Part shown: piece by piece, positions 36,240-44,751 of the stretch
Layout of the letters: every line of letters starts with the position of its first letter
How positions within the stretch are numbered: the first letter of the stretch is position 1
Source of the DNA: Pseudomonas sp. LD120
Lineage (GTDB): Bacteria; Pseudomonadota; Gammaproteobacteria; Pseudomonadales; Pseudomonadaceae
Direction of reading: 5' to 3'
DNA: 64,000 nt
Assembly (NCBI RefSeq): GCF_009861525.1
Contig: NZ_WVHL01000001.1
Coordinates: 62,001-126,000, forward strand
Made by a program: the position numbers and the translations under genes
The notes under the pieces: generated by a model
Databases searched by the model: none
Told to the model about the DNA's origin: nothing
The model's input: the letters and a program-made list of their open reading frames with translations, nothing else

Positions 36240-36330
36240 GCCGGTTGCCGCCGCAGGCTGCGACAGGCCCCGCAGGGGCCTCGGCATCCGTCAGGACGCT
36301 GGCGAGCCTGCGGCAGCGGCGACAGGTACA
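36240..36330. repeat. Inverted repeat of the GCCGCAGGCTGCGA family
   Basis: TTGCCGCCGCAGGCTGCGACAGGCC faces GAGCCTGCGGCAGCGGCGACAGG. It lies between convergent genes and may act as terminator. A further REP-like TTCGCCAGCAAGCCAGCGCC lies at 36627-36647. Confidence 0.55.
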
Positions 36331-36334
36331 GCGT

Positions 36335-36559
36335 TTACTCGGGCTTGAGCTGCAGGCGCGCGAGCAGGCCGATCAACAGCACGTTGAAGAGAATCATCAG
36401 CAGACTGCCGAACAGGCCCAGCAGATTGATCACCGCGCTCGGCATCCAGTCGAACACGCTGAAACCGGTCAGGGACAGCAGGCGCTCACCGAACCAGAAT
36501 GAGTCAACGACGATCATCAGGATCAGGATGATTTTAAGCGTTGGGACGGGGTTACCCAT
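36335..36559 (-). CDS. Small two-helix inner-membrane protein
   Basis: 74 residues (MGNPVPTLKIILILMIVVDSFWFGERLL …) with two strongly hydrophobic segments (about 8-24 and 38-68) and a short charged tail. AAGGAAGG before ATG 36559 supports expression. I do not recognise the family; it has no obvious link to quinate metabolism. Confidence 0.6.
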   Translation of the reverse strand: MGNPVPTLKIILILMIVVDSFWFGERLLSLTGFSVFDWMPSAVINLLGLFGSLLMILFNVLLIGLLARLQLKPE

Positions 36560-36674
36560 GGTGCCTTCCTTGTCGTGGGGGATGATGCGAGAGCCGGGGT
36601 GGCGAGGCGATCTTACGGACGCTTTCGCCAGCAAGCCAGCGCCTGACAAGCCAACCCGGCCCTAAAGCTCCGGG

Positions 36675-37352
36675 TCAGGTCTGCAGGTAGCGCAGCACCG
36701 ATTCGCAGATCATTTCCCGGTGCCGCTGCTTGATGCTTTCGTCCGGCAGGTCGATCTGGAAGATCTCGCCAAAGGTGTGACGGTTCGACACCCGATAAAA
36801 GCAGAACGAGCTGATCAGCAAGTGCACGTCCAGCGGGTCCAGGCCACTGCGGAACACGCCTTCCTGCGCGCCGCGCTCAAGGATCTCGCCCAGGGCATGG
36901 AGGATGGTGTTGTTCATCGCCTTGATCACGCCGGACTGCTTGACGTACTCACCCTTGTGGATATTTTCGATGCTGACGATGCGCACGAAATCGACGTTGC
37001 GGTCGTGGTGATCGAAGGTGAACTCCACCAAGCGACGGATCGCTTCAGGCGGCGCAAGCTCCGCCAGGTGCAGGCGGCTCTCGGTGTTGCGGATGTCACC
37101 GTAGAGCTTCTCCAATACCTCGACGTACAGCTGCTCCTTGCTGCCGAAGTAGTAGTAGATCATGCGCTTGGAGGTGTGGATGCGCTCGGCGATCGCATCC
37201 ACCCGCGCGCCGGACAGGCCCTGCTGGACGAACTCGACAATGGCTTCTTGAAGGATGTTCTCGCGGGTCTTTTCCGGGTTGTTCTTACGACTCTTGCGCG
37301 GTTCGAGAGTAGGCTCATCGGGCGCCATCGAGCGTTCACTGGTCATTGTCAT
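36675..37352 (-). CDS. TetR-family regulator, probable quinate-pathway repressor
   Basis: About 225 residues. The helix-turn-helix is NILQEAIVEFVQQGLSGARVDAIAERIHTSKRMIYYYFGSKEQLY (residues 33-77), followed by a helical ligand-binding domain. It sits directly downstream of quiC1 (105 bases) and 440 bases from the catabolic dehydrogenase gene. The shared AACCAGTTAGT motif before aroQ and quiC1 is a candidate site. The start is either ATG 37352 or ATG 37346; neither has a strong ribosome-binding site. It belongs to the group of TetR proteins found next to quiC1 in other pseudomonads. Confidence 0.85.
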   Translation of the reverse strand: MTMTSERSMAPDEPTLEPRKSRKNNPEKTRENILQEAIVEFVQQGLSGARVDAIAERIHTSKRMIYYYFGSKEQLYVEVLEKLYGDIRNTESRLHLAELAPPEAIRRLVEFTFDHHDRNVDFVRIVSIENIHKGEYVKQSGVIKAMNNTILHALGEILERGAQEGVFRSGLDPLDVHLLISSFCFYRVSNRHTFGEIFQIDLPDESIKQRHREMICESVLRYLQT

Positions 37353-37456
37353 TCTGGGCTCACGGCCATCACTGCACACGCGGGCGATTATGGGCCGCGT
37401 CCTGTCGCGAAAGAAAGTACAGAGGCGGTGGATTACCGCCTCCGGTTACCAATGCG

Positions 37457-39367
37457 CTACAACTTGGCCTGGCGCACCGCGCCACTGCGGGATTTGGCCA
37501 TGGCCGCCAGACGCACCGCAACGTTGGCCGCGCCATAGCCGGCGTAGCCGTTCTTGCGCTGGATGATCTCGAAGAAAAAGCGCCCCTCGAAGGGTTCGCT
37601 GTAGACATGGAACAGCTCGCCGCCCTGGGCATCGCGGTCATACAGAACGTTGTAATACGCCAGCTCGCTGAGGAACTCATCGTCGAAGTCGAAGCGCGCG
37701 GCCAGGTCGTCGTAGTAATTGAGCGGAATATCCAGCAGCGGTACCCCGGCCTGCTTGGCCCGGCTGACCTCGGCGAAAAGGTCGTCGCAGTCGAAGGCAA
37801 TGTGATGCACCCCGCTGCCACGATAACTGGACAGCGCGTGGGAAATCGCGGTGTTGCGGTTCTCCGAGATGTTCAACGGCAAGCGGATCGAGCTGCAACG
37901 GCTGCGCAGGGCGCGGCTTTTCACCAGGCCATAAGGATCGGGCAGCACCACTTCGTCATCGGCCTCGAAATCCAGCAGGCTCTTGTAGAACAGCGCCCAG
38001 CTGTCGAGGCTGTCCGCCGGCAGGGCCATGGCCATGTGGTCGATACGCTTGAGGCCGCCCTTGGCTTGCACATCGTCATGCATGTTGAAGTCGGTGTCGT
38101 ACAGGTGCTGGCCGCCCTGCTGCGGGTCCACCAGATAGATCAGGCTGCCATCGGGCTCGCGCACCGCCGCCAGTTCCAGCTCGTTGGGGCCCACCAGGCC
38201 GCGATAAGGCTGGCCCTTGTAGGCCACCGCCCGCTCCAGAGCCTTGGCGCTGTCCTTGACCCGAATGGCCGTGGCACACACCGAAGGACCATGGGCCTCG
38301 AAGAAGCTGTGGGCGAAGGAATAGGGCTCGGCGTTGAGGATCAGGTTGATATCGCCCTGACGCATCAGGCTCACGTTCTTGGAGCGATGCTGTCCGGCCC
38401 TGGCAAACCCCAGGCGCTCCAGCCAGTTCCCCAGCTTGGCGCCCAGGGCGTCGTCCACCGCGAACTCAAGAAACTCGGTGCCGCCATAGGCGTCAACCGC
38501 TGGCGGGGCGAACAGAATATCCAGGTTGGCCACCGGTTGCGCCTCCTGCAACAGGCGCTCGCGGGTCTTCTCCTCCAGGTACAGCAAGGAGCGCAGGCCG
38601 TCGGCGGCGTTGGCCCGCGGCGGCGCGGCGCGAAAGCCATCGTTGAAGATTTCCAGGGACAGCGGCCCGGTGTAGCCGCTCTTGATGATCGGCGCCAGAA
38701 AGCCCGGCAGGTCGAATTCGCCCTGGCCGGGGAAGCAACGGAAATGTCGGCTCCACTCCAGCACATCCATGGCCAGGATCGGCGCATCGGCCATCTGCAC
38801 GAAGAAGATCTTGTCCCCGGGAATCTCGGCAATCGCTGCCGGGTCGCCCTTGAGCGACAGGGTGTGGAAGCTGTCCAGCAACACCCCGAGGCTGGGGTGA
38901 TCGGCGCTGTGCACGATGTCCCAGGCCTGTTGATAGGTATTCACGTGACGGCCCCAGGCCAGGGCTTCGTAGCCGATGCGCAAGCCGCGCAGCGCGGCCC
39001 GTTCGGCCAACAGGTGCAAATCATCGATGAGAATCTGCCGGTCCCCGAGGCTGTCGGCCTGGGCGTTGCTGCATACCAGCACCAGGTCGGTGCCCAGCTC
39101 CTGCATCAAGTCGAACTTGCGTTCGGCACGTTCCAGGTTGCGCGCCAGGCGATCGCGGCGGCAGCCCTCAAAATCGCGAAATGGCTGGAACAGGGTGATG
39201 GCGATCCCCAGGTCGGCGCACATCTGCCTGATTTCCCGAGGGCTACCGTCGTAATAGAGAAGGTCGTTCTCGAAAATCTCCACCCCATCGAAGCCGGCGG
39301 CGGCGATGGCTTCGAGTTTTTCCGGCAAGGTACCGCTCAAGGATACGGTGGCAATGGAACGCTGCAT
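37457..39367 (-). CDS. quiC1: 3-dehydroshikimate dehydratase, fused to an HPPD-like domain
   Basis: 636 residues in two parts. The N-terminal TIM barrel (about 1-280) has metal-ligand candidates in GYEALAWG, VLLDSFHTLS, FVQMADAP and LSLEIFND; it dehydrates 3-dehydroshikimate to protocatechuate. The C-terminal half is a vicinal-oxygen-chelate domain like 4-hydroxyphenylpyruvate dioxygenase, with RIDHMAMAL, VHHIAFDCDDL and FFEIIQRKNGYAGYGAAN. P. putida QuiC1 has this same fusion. ATG 39367 follows GGGAG. Divergent from the MFS permease; two operator types lie in the shared 526-base gap. Confidence 0.95.
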   Translation of the reverse strand: MQRSIATVSLSGTLPEKLEAIAAAGFDGVEIFENDLLYYDGSPREIRQMCADLGIAITLFQPFRDFEGCRRDRLARNLERAERKFDLMQELGTDLVLVCSNAQADSLGDRQILIDDLHLLAERAALRGLRIGYEALAWGRHVNTYQQAWDIVHSADHPSLGVLLDSFHTLSLKGDPAAIAEIPGDKIFFVQMADAPILAMDVLEWSRHFRCFPGQGEFDLPGFLAPIIKSGYTGPLSLEIFNDGFRAAPPRANAADGLRSLLYLEEKTRERLLQEAQPVANLDILFAPPAVDAYGGTEFLEFAVDDALGAKLGNWLERLGFARAGQHRSKNVSLMRQGDINLILNAEPYSFAHSFFEAHGPSVCATAIRVKDSAKALERAVAYKGQPYRGLVGPNELELAAVREPDGSLIYLVDPQQGGQHLYDTDFNMHDDVQAKGGLKRIDHMAMALPADSLDSWALFYKSLLDFEADDEVVLPDPYGLVKSRALRSRCSSIRLPLNISENRNTAISHALSSYRGSGVHHIAFDCDDLFAEVSRAKQAGVPLLDIPLNYYDDLAARFDFDDEFLSELAYYNVLYDRDAQGGELFHVYSEPFEGRFFFEIIQRKNGYAGYGAANVAVRLAAMAKSRSGAVRQAKL

Positions 39368-39450
39368 GGTTGAACTCCCGGGGATAACGGCCGGTGGCAC
39401 CCGAGCCTTTTATTCGATGTTGCGGATTATTCCACAGCATGATTTAAAGT

Positions 39451-39466
39451 GTACGAACCAGTTAGT
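39451..39466. promoter_or_regulatory. GTACGAACCAGTTAGT motif upstream of quiC1
   Basis: Second copy of AACCAGTTAGT (compare 34856). Here the left GTAC arm is kept; at aroQ the right one is. Together they define a GTAC(G/T)AAC-centred palindrome, a usual shape for TetR operators. Confidence 0.5.
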
Positions 39467-39471
39467 TTTGT

Positions 39472-39486
39472 GTTCGATTATCGAAC
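39472..39486. promoter_or_regulatory. GTTCG-N5-CGAAC operator, copy 2 (quiC1 / MFS permease)
   Basis: GTTCGATTATCGAAC, a perfect palindrome in its arms, about 105 bases before quiC1 and 410 before the permease. Apart from these sites I see nothing in the 526-base gap: its small frames have no ribosome-binding site or recognisable product. Confidence 0.7.
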
Positions 39487-39893
39487 AAAAAGCCGCTTGG
39501 CGAATTGACGATTTTTCAGCCACTGCGCACCATCGACAGCACATTGAGCCGCCCCAAAAAACCGTGGCTTCAATCACCCAGACCCAGAACACACCATAAA
39601 AATTTTAAAAATCGGGTACATCCTCATGCTTGCACTCAACGCCCCGCCCTGCTGCTCATCCCTTTGGCCCGTGCCTGGAACGGCCTCAATCGGCACCCTG
39701 GATCACGACCCGCTACTGCCCTGAGCAGATCGTCGTACCGATGGCGTTCGCCGGTCCGCAATCAACGGCTCGACGAACCAAACCAGTCGATCAATCACCC
39801 AGTCCCCGGCGTTCATGCCCTCGCTGACGATTGATCGCGCGCCTTAGAGTTCCGACGAGCCCTGGCTCGTCAGTCACTGAACGGATGGCTTAT

Positions 39894-41228
39894 ATGATTC
39901 CTTCCCAAAGCTCTCGCATTGCCCCGAGCCTCAGTGTTGCCGGCGGCATCGGCGACAAGATCCGCGGCGCCATGGCCGTCGGCAAGACCCGCTGGGGCAT
40001 GCTCGCCCTGGTGTTCTTCGCCACCACCCTGAACTACATCGATCGCGCCGCACTGGGCGTGATGCAGCCGATCCTGGCCAAGGAAATGAACTGGACGGCG
40101 ATGGACTACGCCAACATCAACTTCTGGTTCCAGGTCGGTTACGCCGTGGGCTTCGTGCTGCAAGGGCGACTGATCGACCGAGTCGGGGTCAAGCGGGTGT
40201 TCTTCTTCGCCGTGCTGCTCTGGAGCCTGGCCACCGGCGCCCATGGTCTGGCCACTTCGGCGGCAGGCTTCATGGTCTGCCGGTTCATTCTCGGGCTGAC
40301 TGAAGCGGCCAACTACCCGGCCTGCGTGAAGACCACGCGCCTGTGGTTCCCGGCCGGTGAACGTGCGGTGGCCACCGGCATCTTCAATGCCGGGACCAAC
40401 GTCGGTGCGATGTTCACCCCGATGCTGCTGCCCTTGATCCTCCACGCCTGGGGCTGGCAGGCAGCATTCCTGTGCATGGCCGCGCTGGGCGGTGTGTGGC
40501 TGTTGTTCTGGGGCCTGAAGTACTTCAATCCGGAAGATCACCCCAGCGTCAAAGCCTCGGAACTGGCCTACATCCAGCAACAGGTGGAACCCGAGCCGAC
40601 CCGCGTGCCCTTCAGCCGCATCCTGCGCATGCGCGGCACCTGGGCCTTCGCCCTGGCCTACTCGCTGACCGCGCCGGTGTTCTGGTTCTACCTGTACTGG
40701 CTGCCGCCGTTCCTCAACCAGCAGTACAACCTGGGGATCAGCGTGACCCAGATGGGCATCCCGCTGATCATCATCTACTTGACCGCCGACTTCGGCAGCG
40801 TCGGTGGCGGCATCCTCTCCTCGTTCCTCATCGGACGCGGGATGAACCCGATCAAGGCGCGGCTGCTGTCGATGTTCCTGTTCGCCTGCTGCATCATCGG
40901 CGTGATCCTGGCCGCCGGCACCGCCCACCTGTGGCTGGCGGTGTTCGCCATCTCCCTGGGGATCGGCGCCCACCAGGCTTGGACCGCCAACATCTGGAGC
41001 CTGGTGATGGACTACACACCCAAACACATGATGAGCACCGTGTTCGGCTTCGGTGGCATGTGCGCGGCCATCGGCGGCATGTTCATGACCCAGATCGTCG
41101 GCCACATCCTCACCGCCACCCACAACAACTACACCGTGCTGTTCACCCTGATCCCGGCCATGTACTTCATTGCCCTGATCTGGTTGTACTTCATGGCCCC
41201 GCGCAAGATTCCCCACGTAGAAGACTGA
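39894..41228 (+). CDS. MFS transporter (anion:cation symporter family), probable quinate/shikimate uptake
   Basis: A 444-residue, 12-helix permease. LNYIDRAALGVMQPILAKEMNW, GRLIDRVGVKRVFFFAVLLWS, GLTEAANYPACVKTTRLWFPAGERAVATGIFNAGTNVGA are hallmarks of the ACS family that carries organic acids such as hexuronates, phthalate and tartrate. Placed divergently from quiC1 with a shared operator, uptake of quinate or shikimate is the likely role. ATG 39894 (MIPSQSS) or 39885 are both possible; GGATGG lies just before. A terminator follows 11 bases after the stop. Confidence 0.85.
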   Translation: MIPSQSSRIAPSLSVAGGIGDKIRGAMAVGKTRWGMLALVFFATTLNYIDRAALGVMQPILAKEMNWTAMDYANINFWFQVGYAVGFVLQGRLIDRVGVKRVFFFAVLLWSLATGAHGLATSAAGFMVCRFILGLTEAANYPACVKTTRLWFPAGERAVATGIFNAGTNVGAMFTPMLLPLILHAWGWQAAFLCMAALGGVWLLFWGLKYFNPEDHPSVKASELAYIQQQVEPEPTRVPFSRILRMRGTWAFALAYSLTAPVFWFYLYWLPPFLNQQYNLGISVTQMGIPLIIIYLTADFGSVGGGILSSFLIGRGMNPIKARLLSMFLFACCIIGVILAAGTAHLWLAVFAISLGIGAHQAWTANIWSLVMDYTPKHMMSTVFGFGGMCAAIGGMFMTQIVGHILTATHNNYTVLFTLIPAMYFIALIWLYFMAPRKIPHVED

Positions 41229-41239
41229 TGCTCCTTTCA

Positions 41240-41269
41240 CGCGGGCCCGCTCAGGGCCTGCGTTTTTTT
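41240..41269 (+). terminator. Terminator after the MFS permease
   Basis: CGCGGGCCC / GGGCCTGCG stem (one G-U pair), loop GCTCA, followed by seven T residues. Confidence 0.9.
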
Positions 41270-41318
41270 ATCGGCTCCCCCTCCCCCCTTTGGTTTTTCC
41301 ACACTCGGAGATCGTCCC

Positions 41319-42941
41319 ATGACGCTGGGTCACCTGAGCATCGCCAAACGCGCCGTGATCAGCTTCGGCGTGATTGCCCTGCTGGTCCTGCTGCAGGGGC
41401 TGTTCGCCCTCAAGCAAGTGGCCGAAGTCCGCGCCACCGGCCAGCACACCGAAAACATTTCCCTGCCCAGCACCCGCTACCTGGGAGAAGTGCGCGACTA
41501 CGTGTTGAGCATCCGCGTGCTGAGCCTGCGCATGGCCCTCAACCGTGAACCCAAAGTGCTGGAAAGCACCATTGCCCGCCTGCATCAGGTACAAGCCTGG
41601 CTCGACCAGGCCCTGGCCAGGTTCGCGCCGCTGGTGGGCGATCACAACCGGGGGCAGTACGAGACATTCCTCGCCACGGTCAAGCGCTACCAACAGGCCC
41701 TGACCGAGTACGAAGCCCTGTCCCAGGACAATCGCAGCAGCGAGATGACGGCCCTGCTCAACGGCAAGATCCAGGATTACTCGACCCAGACCGGCGACCA
41801 GTTCGCCGAACTGATGAACCTGACTGCCGAGGAAGTCAGCCAGTCGGCCCAGCATGCCGACGCGCTGTACACCCAGGTCAAGGTCACGGTGATCAGCGCC
41901 CTGATCGCCGTCGCCCTGCTGACCCTGTGCCTGGCCTGGCTGTTGATTCGCAGCATCGTGGTACCCATCCGCCAGGCCGTGGGCGTGGCCGAGCAAGTGG
42001 CCGCCGGCGATCTCAGCCGACCGATCCACAGCGCGGGCCGCGATGAAACCGCGCGCCTGCTCAAGGCCCTGGCCAGCATGCAGGCCAGCCTGCGTGAAAC
42101 CCTGCAACTGATCAGCAGCACCTCGACCCAGCTGGCCGCCGCCGCGCAACAGATGAGCCAGAGCACCCACCAGGATTCCAGCCGCCTGCAGCAGCAACAC
42201 AACGAAATCGAGCAAGCCGCCACCGCCGTCAACGAGATGACCGTGGCCGTCGAGGAAGTGGCGCGCAACGCGGTGTCCACCTCCGACACCACCCGCCAGT
42301 CCACCACCCAGGCCACCCAGGGGCAGGCCCGGGTGATCCAGACCCTGGACTCGATCCAGGCCATGAGCTGCGATGTCGGCACCGCCTTGCAGCAAGTGCA
42401 GACCCTGGCCGAGCAGTCACGGGAAATCGGCAAGGTGCTGGACGTGATCCGCGCCATTGCCGAACAGACCAACCTGCTGGCCCTGAACGCCGCCATCGAG
42501 GCCGCGCGGGCCGGGGAAGCCGGCCGCGGCTTTGCCGTAGTGGCAGATGAAGTGCGGGCCCTGGCCCATCGCACCCAGCAGTCGACCGAGGAAATCGAAC
42601 AGATGATCGGCCGGGTCCAGGGCGACACCGACAGCGTGGTGCAGGCCATGCACGGCAACAATCAGCGGGTGGCCCAGACCTTGTCCATCGCCGAACAGGC
42701 CGGGCTGGCCCTGGGGGAGATCACCCGGGCCATGGAGCAGATCCACGAGCGCAACCTGGTGATCGCCAGTGCCTCGGAAGAACAGGCCCAGGTGGCCCGT
42801 GAAGTGGACCGCAACCTGCTGAACATCCGCGACCTGTCCCTGGAAAGCGCCGACGCCGCCACGCGCACCAACGCCACCAGCCAGGCGCTGTCGCACTTGG
42901 CGGTCGGCCTGCAGAACCTGGTGGTGCGCTTCCGTTTCTGA
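41319..42941 (+). CDS. Methyl-accepting chemotaxis protein with four-helix-bundle sensor
   Basis: 540 residues: TM1 (about 13-32), a roughly 155-residue helical periplasmic sensor of the 4HB type, TM2 (about 188-210), HAMP ([22 protein letters not shown]), and a signalling domain with the conserved hairpin tip [37 protein letters not shown]. Lying inside the quinate/protocatechuate cluster, it resembles PcaY of P. putida, a 4HB receptor for quinate, shikimate and protocatechuate-type acids. Ligand is inferred from context. It is separated from the permease by a terminator, so it has its own promoter. Confidence 0.92.
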   Translation: MTLGHLSIAKRAVISFGVIALLVLLQGLFALKQVAEVRATGQHTENISLPSTRYLGEVRDYVLSIRVLSLRMALNREPKVLESTIARLHQVQAWLDQALARFAPLVGDHNRGQYETFLATVKRYQQALTEYEALSQDNRSSEMTALLNGKIQDYSTQTGDQFAELMNLTAEEVSQSAQHADALYTQVKVTVISALIAVALLTLCLAWLLIRSIVVPIRQAVGVAEQVAAGDLSRPIHSAGRDETARLLKALASMQASLRETLQLISSTSTQLAAAAQQMSQSTHQDSSRLQQQHNEIEQAATAVNEMTVAVEEVARNAVSTSDTTRQSTTQATQGQARVIQTLDSIQAMSCDVGTALQQVQTLAEQSREIGKVLDVIRAIAEQTNLLALNAAIEAARAGEAGRGFAVVADEVRALAHRTQQSTEEIEQMIGRVQGDTDSVVQAMHGNNQRVAQTLSIAEQAGLALGEITRAMEQIHERNLVIASASEEQAQVAREVDRNLLNIRDLSLESADAATRTNATSQALSHLAVGLQNLVVRFRF

Positions 42942-42947
42942 GTCGTC

Positions 42948-43826
42948 TCAGCGGCCGCGCTGCTGCCAGGCCGCCGCCAGCCCACTGAGGCAGATCACGG
43001 CGATGCCCACTTGGGTAATCGCATCCGGCGTGTGGTTGAACAGCAGCCAGCCCAGCAGCCCGGCGAAGACAATCTGGCAGTAACCAAAGGGCGCCAGCAG
43101 GGCCGGCGCCGCGTGGCGAAAGGCCTGGGTCAGGAACAGGTGGGCACTCATGCCGCAAGCGCCCAGCGCCAGCATCAACAGGCCATGGACAACGCCCGGG
43201 GTCTGCCAGAAGAACGGCACCAGCGCACTCATCACCAGGGTGTTGCACAGCCCGGCAAAGAAGTTGCTGGTGGTCGGGCTGTCATGCTCGGCCAGCTTGC
43301 GGGTCAGCAGTTGATAGAAACAGAAGAACAGCGCCGAGCAGAACGGCAGCAACACCGCCGGGGTGAACAGCTCGCCCCCCGGATGCACGATGATCAGCAC
43401 CCCGAAAAACCCGCAGATGACCGCCAGCCACTGGCCGCGGGTCACCTGCTCGCCGAGCAAGGGCACCGACAATGCGGTGACCAGTACCGGGGCGAGAAAG
43501 TTGACCGCCGTGGCCTCGGCCAGGGGAATGAACAGCAGTGCCGAGGTGAACAGCAAACTGGTGCTCAGCAGGCACAAGGCCCGCAGCAATTGCAGCAACG
43601 GTCGCTTGCTGCGCAGCACCCGCAGGCCCGATTGCGGCAGGAAGATCCCGGCCATCAGCAAGGTGTGGACCAGGTAACGGGCCCAGACCACCATGATCAC
43701 CGGGAAGTACCCCGAGAGGTATTTGGACAGGGCATCGTGGCTGGCGAACAGGAAGGTCGCCAGGACGATCAGCAGGATACCCTTGAAGGGGTGGTTGGTC
43801 CCGGAGAGGGGCGTGCTGCGGGTCAT
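42948..43826 (-). CDS. EamA/DMT-superfamily transporter
   Basis: 292 residues with ten helices and two EamA repeats (GILLIVLATFLFASHDALSKYLSGYF; FFGVLIIVHPGGELFTPAVLLPFCSALFFCFYQLLTRKLAEHD). Substrate unknown; many members export amino acids or metabolites. ATG 43826 is favoured because AAGGA lies 7 bases upstream. It converges on the chemoreceptor with a 6-base gap. It carries no sign of the quinate operators and may be unrelated to that pathway. Confidence 0.85.
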   Translation of the reverse strand: MTRSTPLSGTNHPFKGILLIVLATFLFASHDALSKYLSGYFPVIMVVWARYLVHTLLMAGIFLPQSGLRVLRSKRPLLQLLRALCLLSTSLLFTSALLFIPLAEATAVNFLAPVLVTALSVPLLGEQVTRGQWLAVICGFFGVLIIVHPGGELFTPAVLLPFCSALFFCFYQLLTRKLAEHDSPTTSNFFAGLCNTLVMSALVPFFWQTPGVVHGLLMLALGACGMSAHLFLTQAFRHAAPALLAPFGYCQIVFAGLLGWLLFNHTPDAITQVGIAVICLSGLAAAWQQRGR

Positions 43827-43890
43827 GGGCATTCCTTGGGGGGTGATTGAAGACACAGCTTCGCGAACAGCCGGCGCCTAGCGGATAGGT

Positions 43891-43915
43891 GTGGGAGCCG
43901 GCTGGCCGGCGAAAG
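43891..43915. repeat. REP unit
   Basis: GTGGGAGCCGGCTGGCCGGCGA, a complete Pseudomonas REP head; a degenerate partner CGCGAACAGCCGGCGCCTA lies just before it (43862-43880). Confidence 0.75.
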
Positions 43916-43928
43916 CCCTCCCGCCAAC

Positions 43929-44744
43929 TCAGGTCCTGGCCAGCAGCGCTCGGGTTGCATCCAACGCCATCTGCGCCCGCTGCAAAGCGCTCACGCCCTG
44001 CTCCAGCAACTGCACCGTGGGAATTTCCAGGCTCAGGGGCAGGTGCTGCGGCAGACACTGGAGCAACCCCGGCAGATCGCATTCACCCAGTCCCGGAAAG
44101 CGCCGCTCGTTGCGGGCCTGACGCAGGATCTCCTGCATATCGTCCGGACGTGGTCCGGCAACGTCGCACAACTGCGCGTAACGCAAGCGCGCCGGATCAA
44201 CCTTGGCCAAGTCCGCCAGACGCGAACCCGAACGGTCTAAATGGAAGGCGTCCACCAGTACACAGCCATTGTCACGACCGGCGTTTTCCACCACGCGCAC
44301 GGCCTGTTCCAGGTTGCGCGCGTCGGTCCAGGGCATGAACTCCAGGTGGGGATGCAGCCCGTACTGCCGCGCCAGATCGCACAAGGCGGCGAAGTTGTCG
44401 GTCATGCGCGCCTCATCCGGGTCATTGCCCGCCACCAGCAACTCGCTGGCGGCGAACTCGGCGCCCACCGCCAGCAGCGCTTCGAAGTCGCCAACCCGGG
44501 TCTGTGGCTTAAGCCGCAGGATCTCCACATCCAGCACCCGCACGCCGGTATCACGCAGGCGATCCTGGGTTTGCCGCCGCAAGCCGGCATCGGCCACCAG
44601 CGGAAAGTGATGTTCCTCCGGGGTCGCCGGTTCCAACCGCAGGCCCACATGGCTGTAGCCGGCACGGGCCGCCACCTCCACCATCTCCGGTGGCGACAGC
44701 TCCAGCACGGTCAGGCTGGCCAGGGAAAAAATCCGCTCACTCAT
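43929..44744 (-). CDS. TIM-barrel sugar isomerase/epimerase-like enzyme (AP_endonuc_2 fold)
   Basis: 271 residues. Metal-ligand candidates of the xylose-isomerase-like fold are seen in LHPHLEFMPW, VLVDAFHLDRSG, YAQLCDVAGP and LPLSLEIPT. Such enzymes isomerise or dehydrate keto-sugars; QuiC1's first domain has the same fold. It follows the Gfo/Idh oxidoreductase by 7 bases and so shares its operator-controlled promoter. A role in a side branch of hydroaromatic catabolism is suggested but unproven. Confidence 0.8.
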   Translation of the reverse strand: MSERIFSLASLTVLELSPPEMVEVAARAGYSHVGLRLEPATPEEHHFPLVADAGLRRQTQDRLRDTGVRVLDVEILRLKPQTRVGDFEALLAVGAEFAASELLVAGNDPDEARMTDNFAALCDLARQYGLHPHLEFMPWTDARNLEQAVRVVENAGRDNGCVLVDAFHLDRSGSRLADLAKVDPARLRYAQLCDVAGPRPDDMQEILRQARNERRFPGLGECDLPGLLQCLPQHLPLSLEIPTVQLLEQGVSALQRAQMALDATRALLART

Positions 44745-44751
44745 CCGTTGT

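Noticed and set aside
39505..39834. Small open frames in the quiC1-permease gap
   Set aside because: No ribosome-binding site, Arg/Pro/His-rich composition and no recognisable domain; the region contains operators and probably leader sequence.
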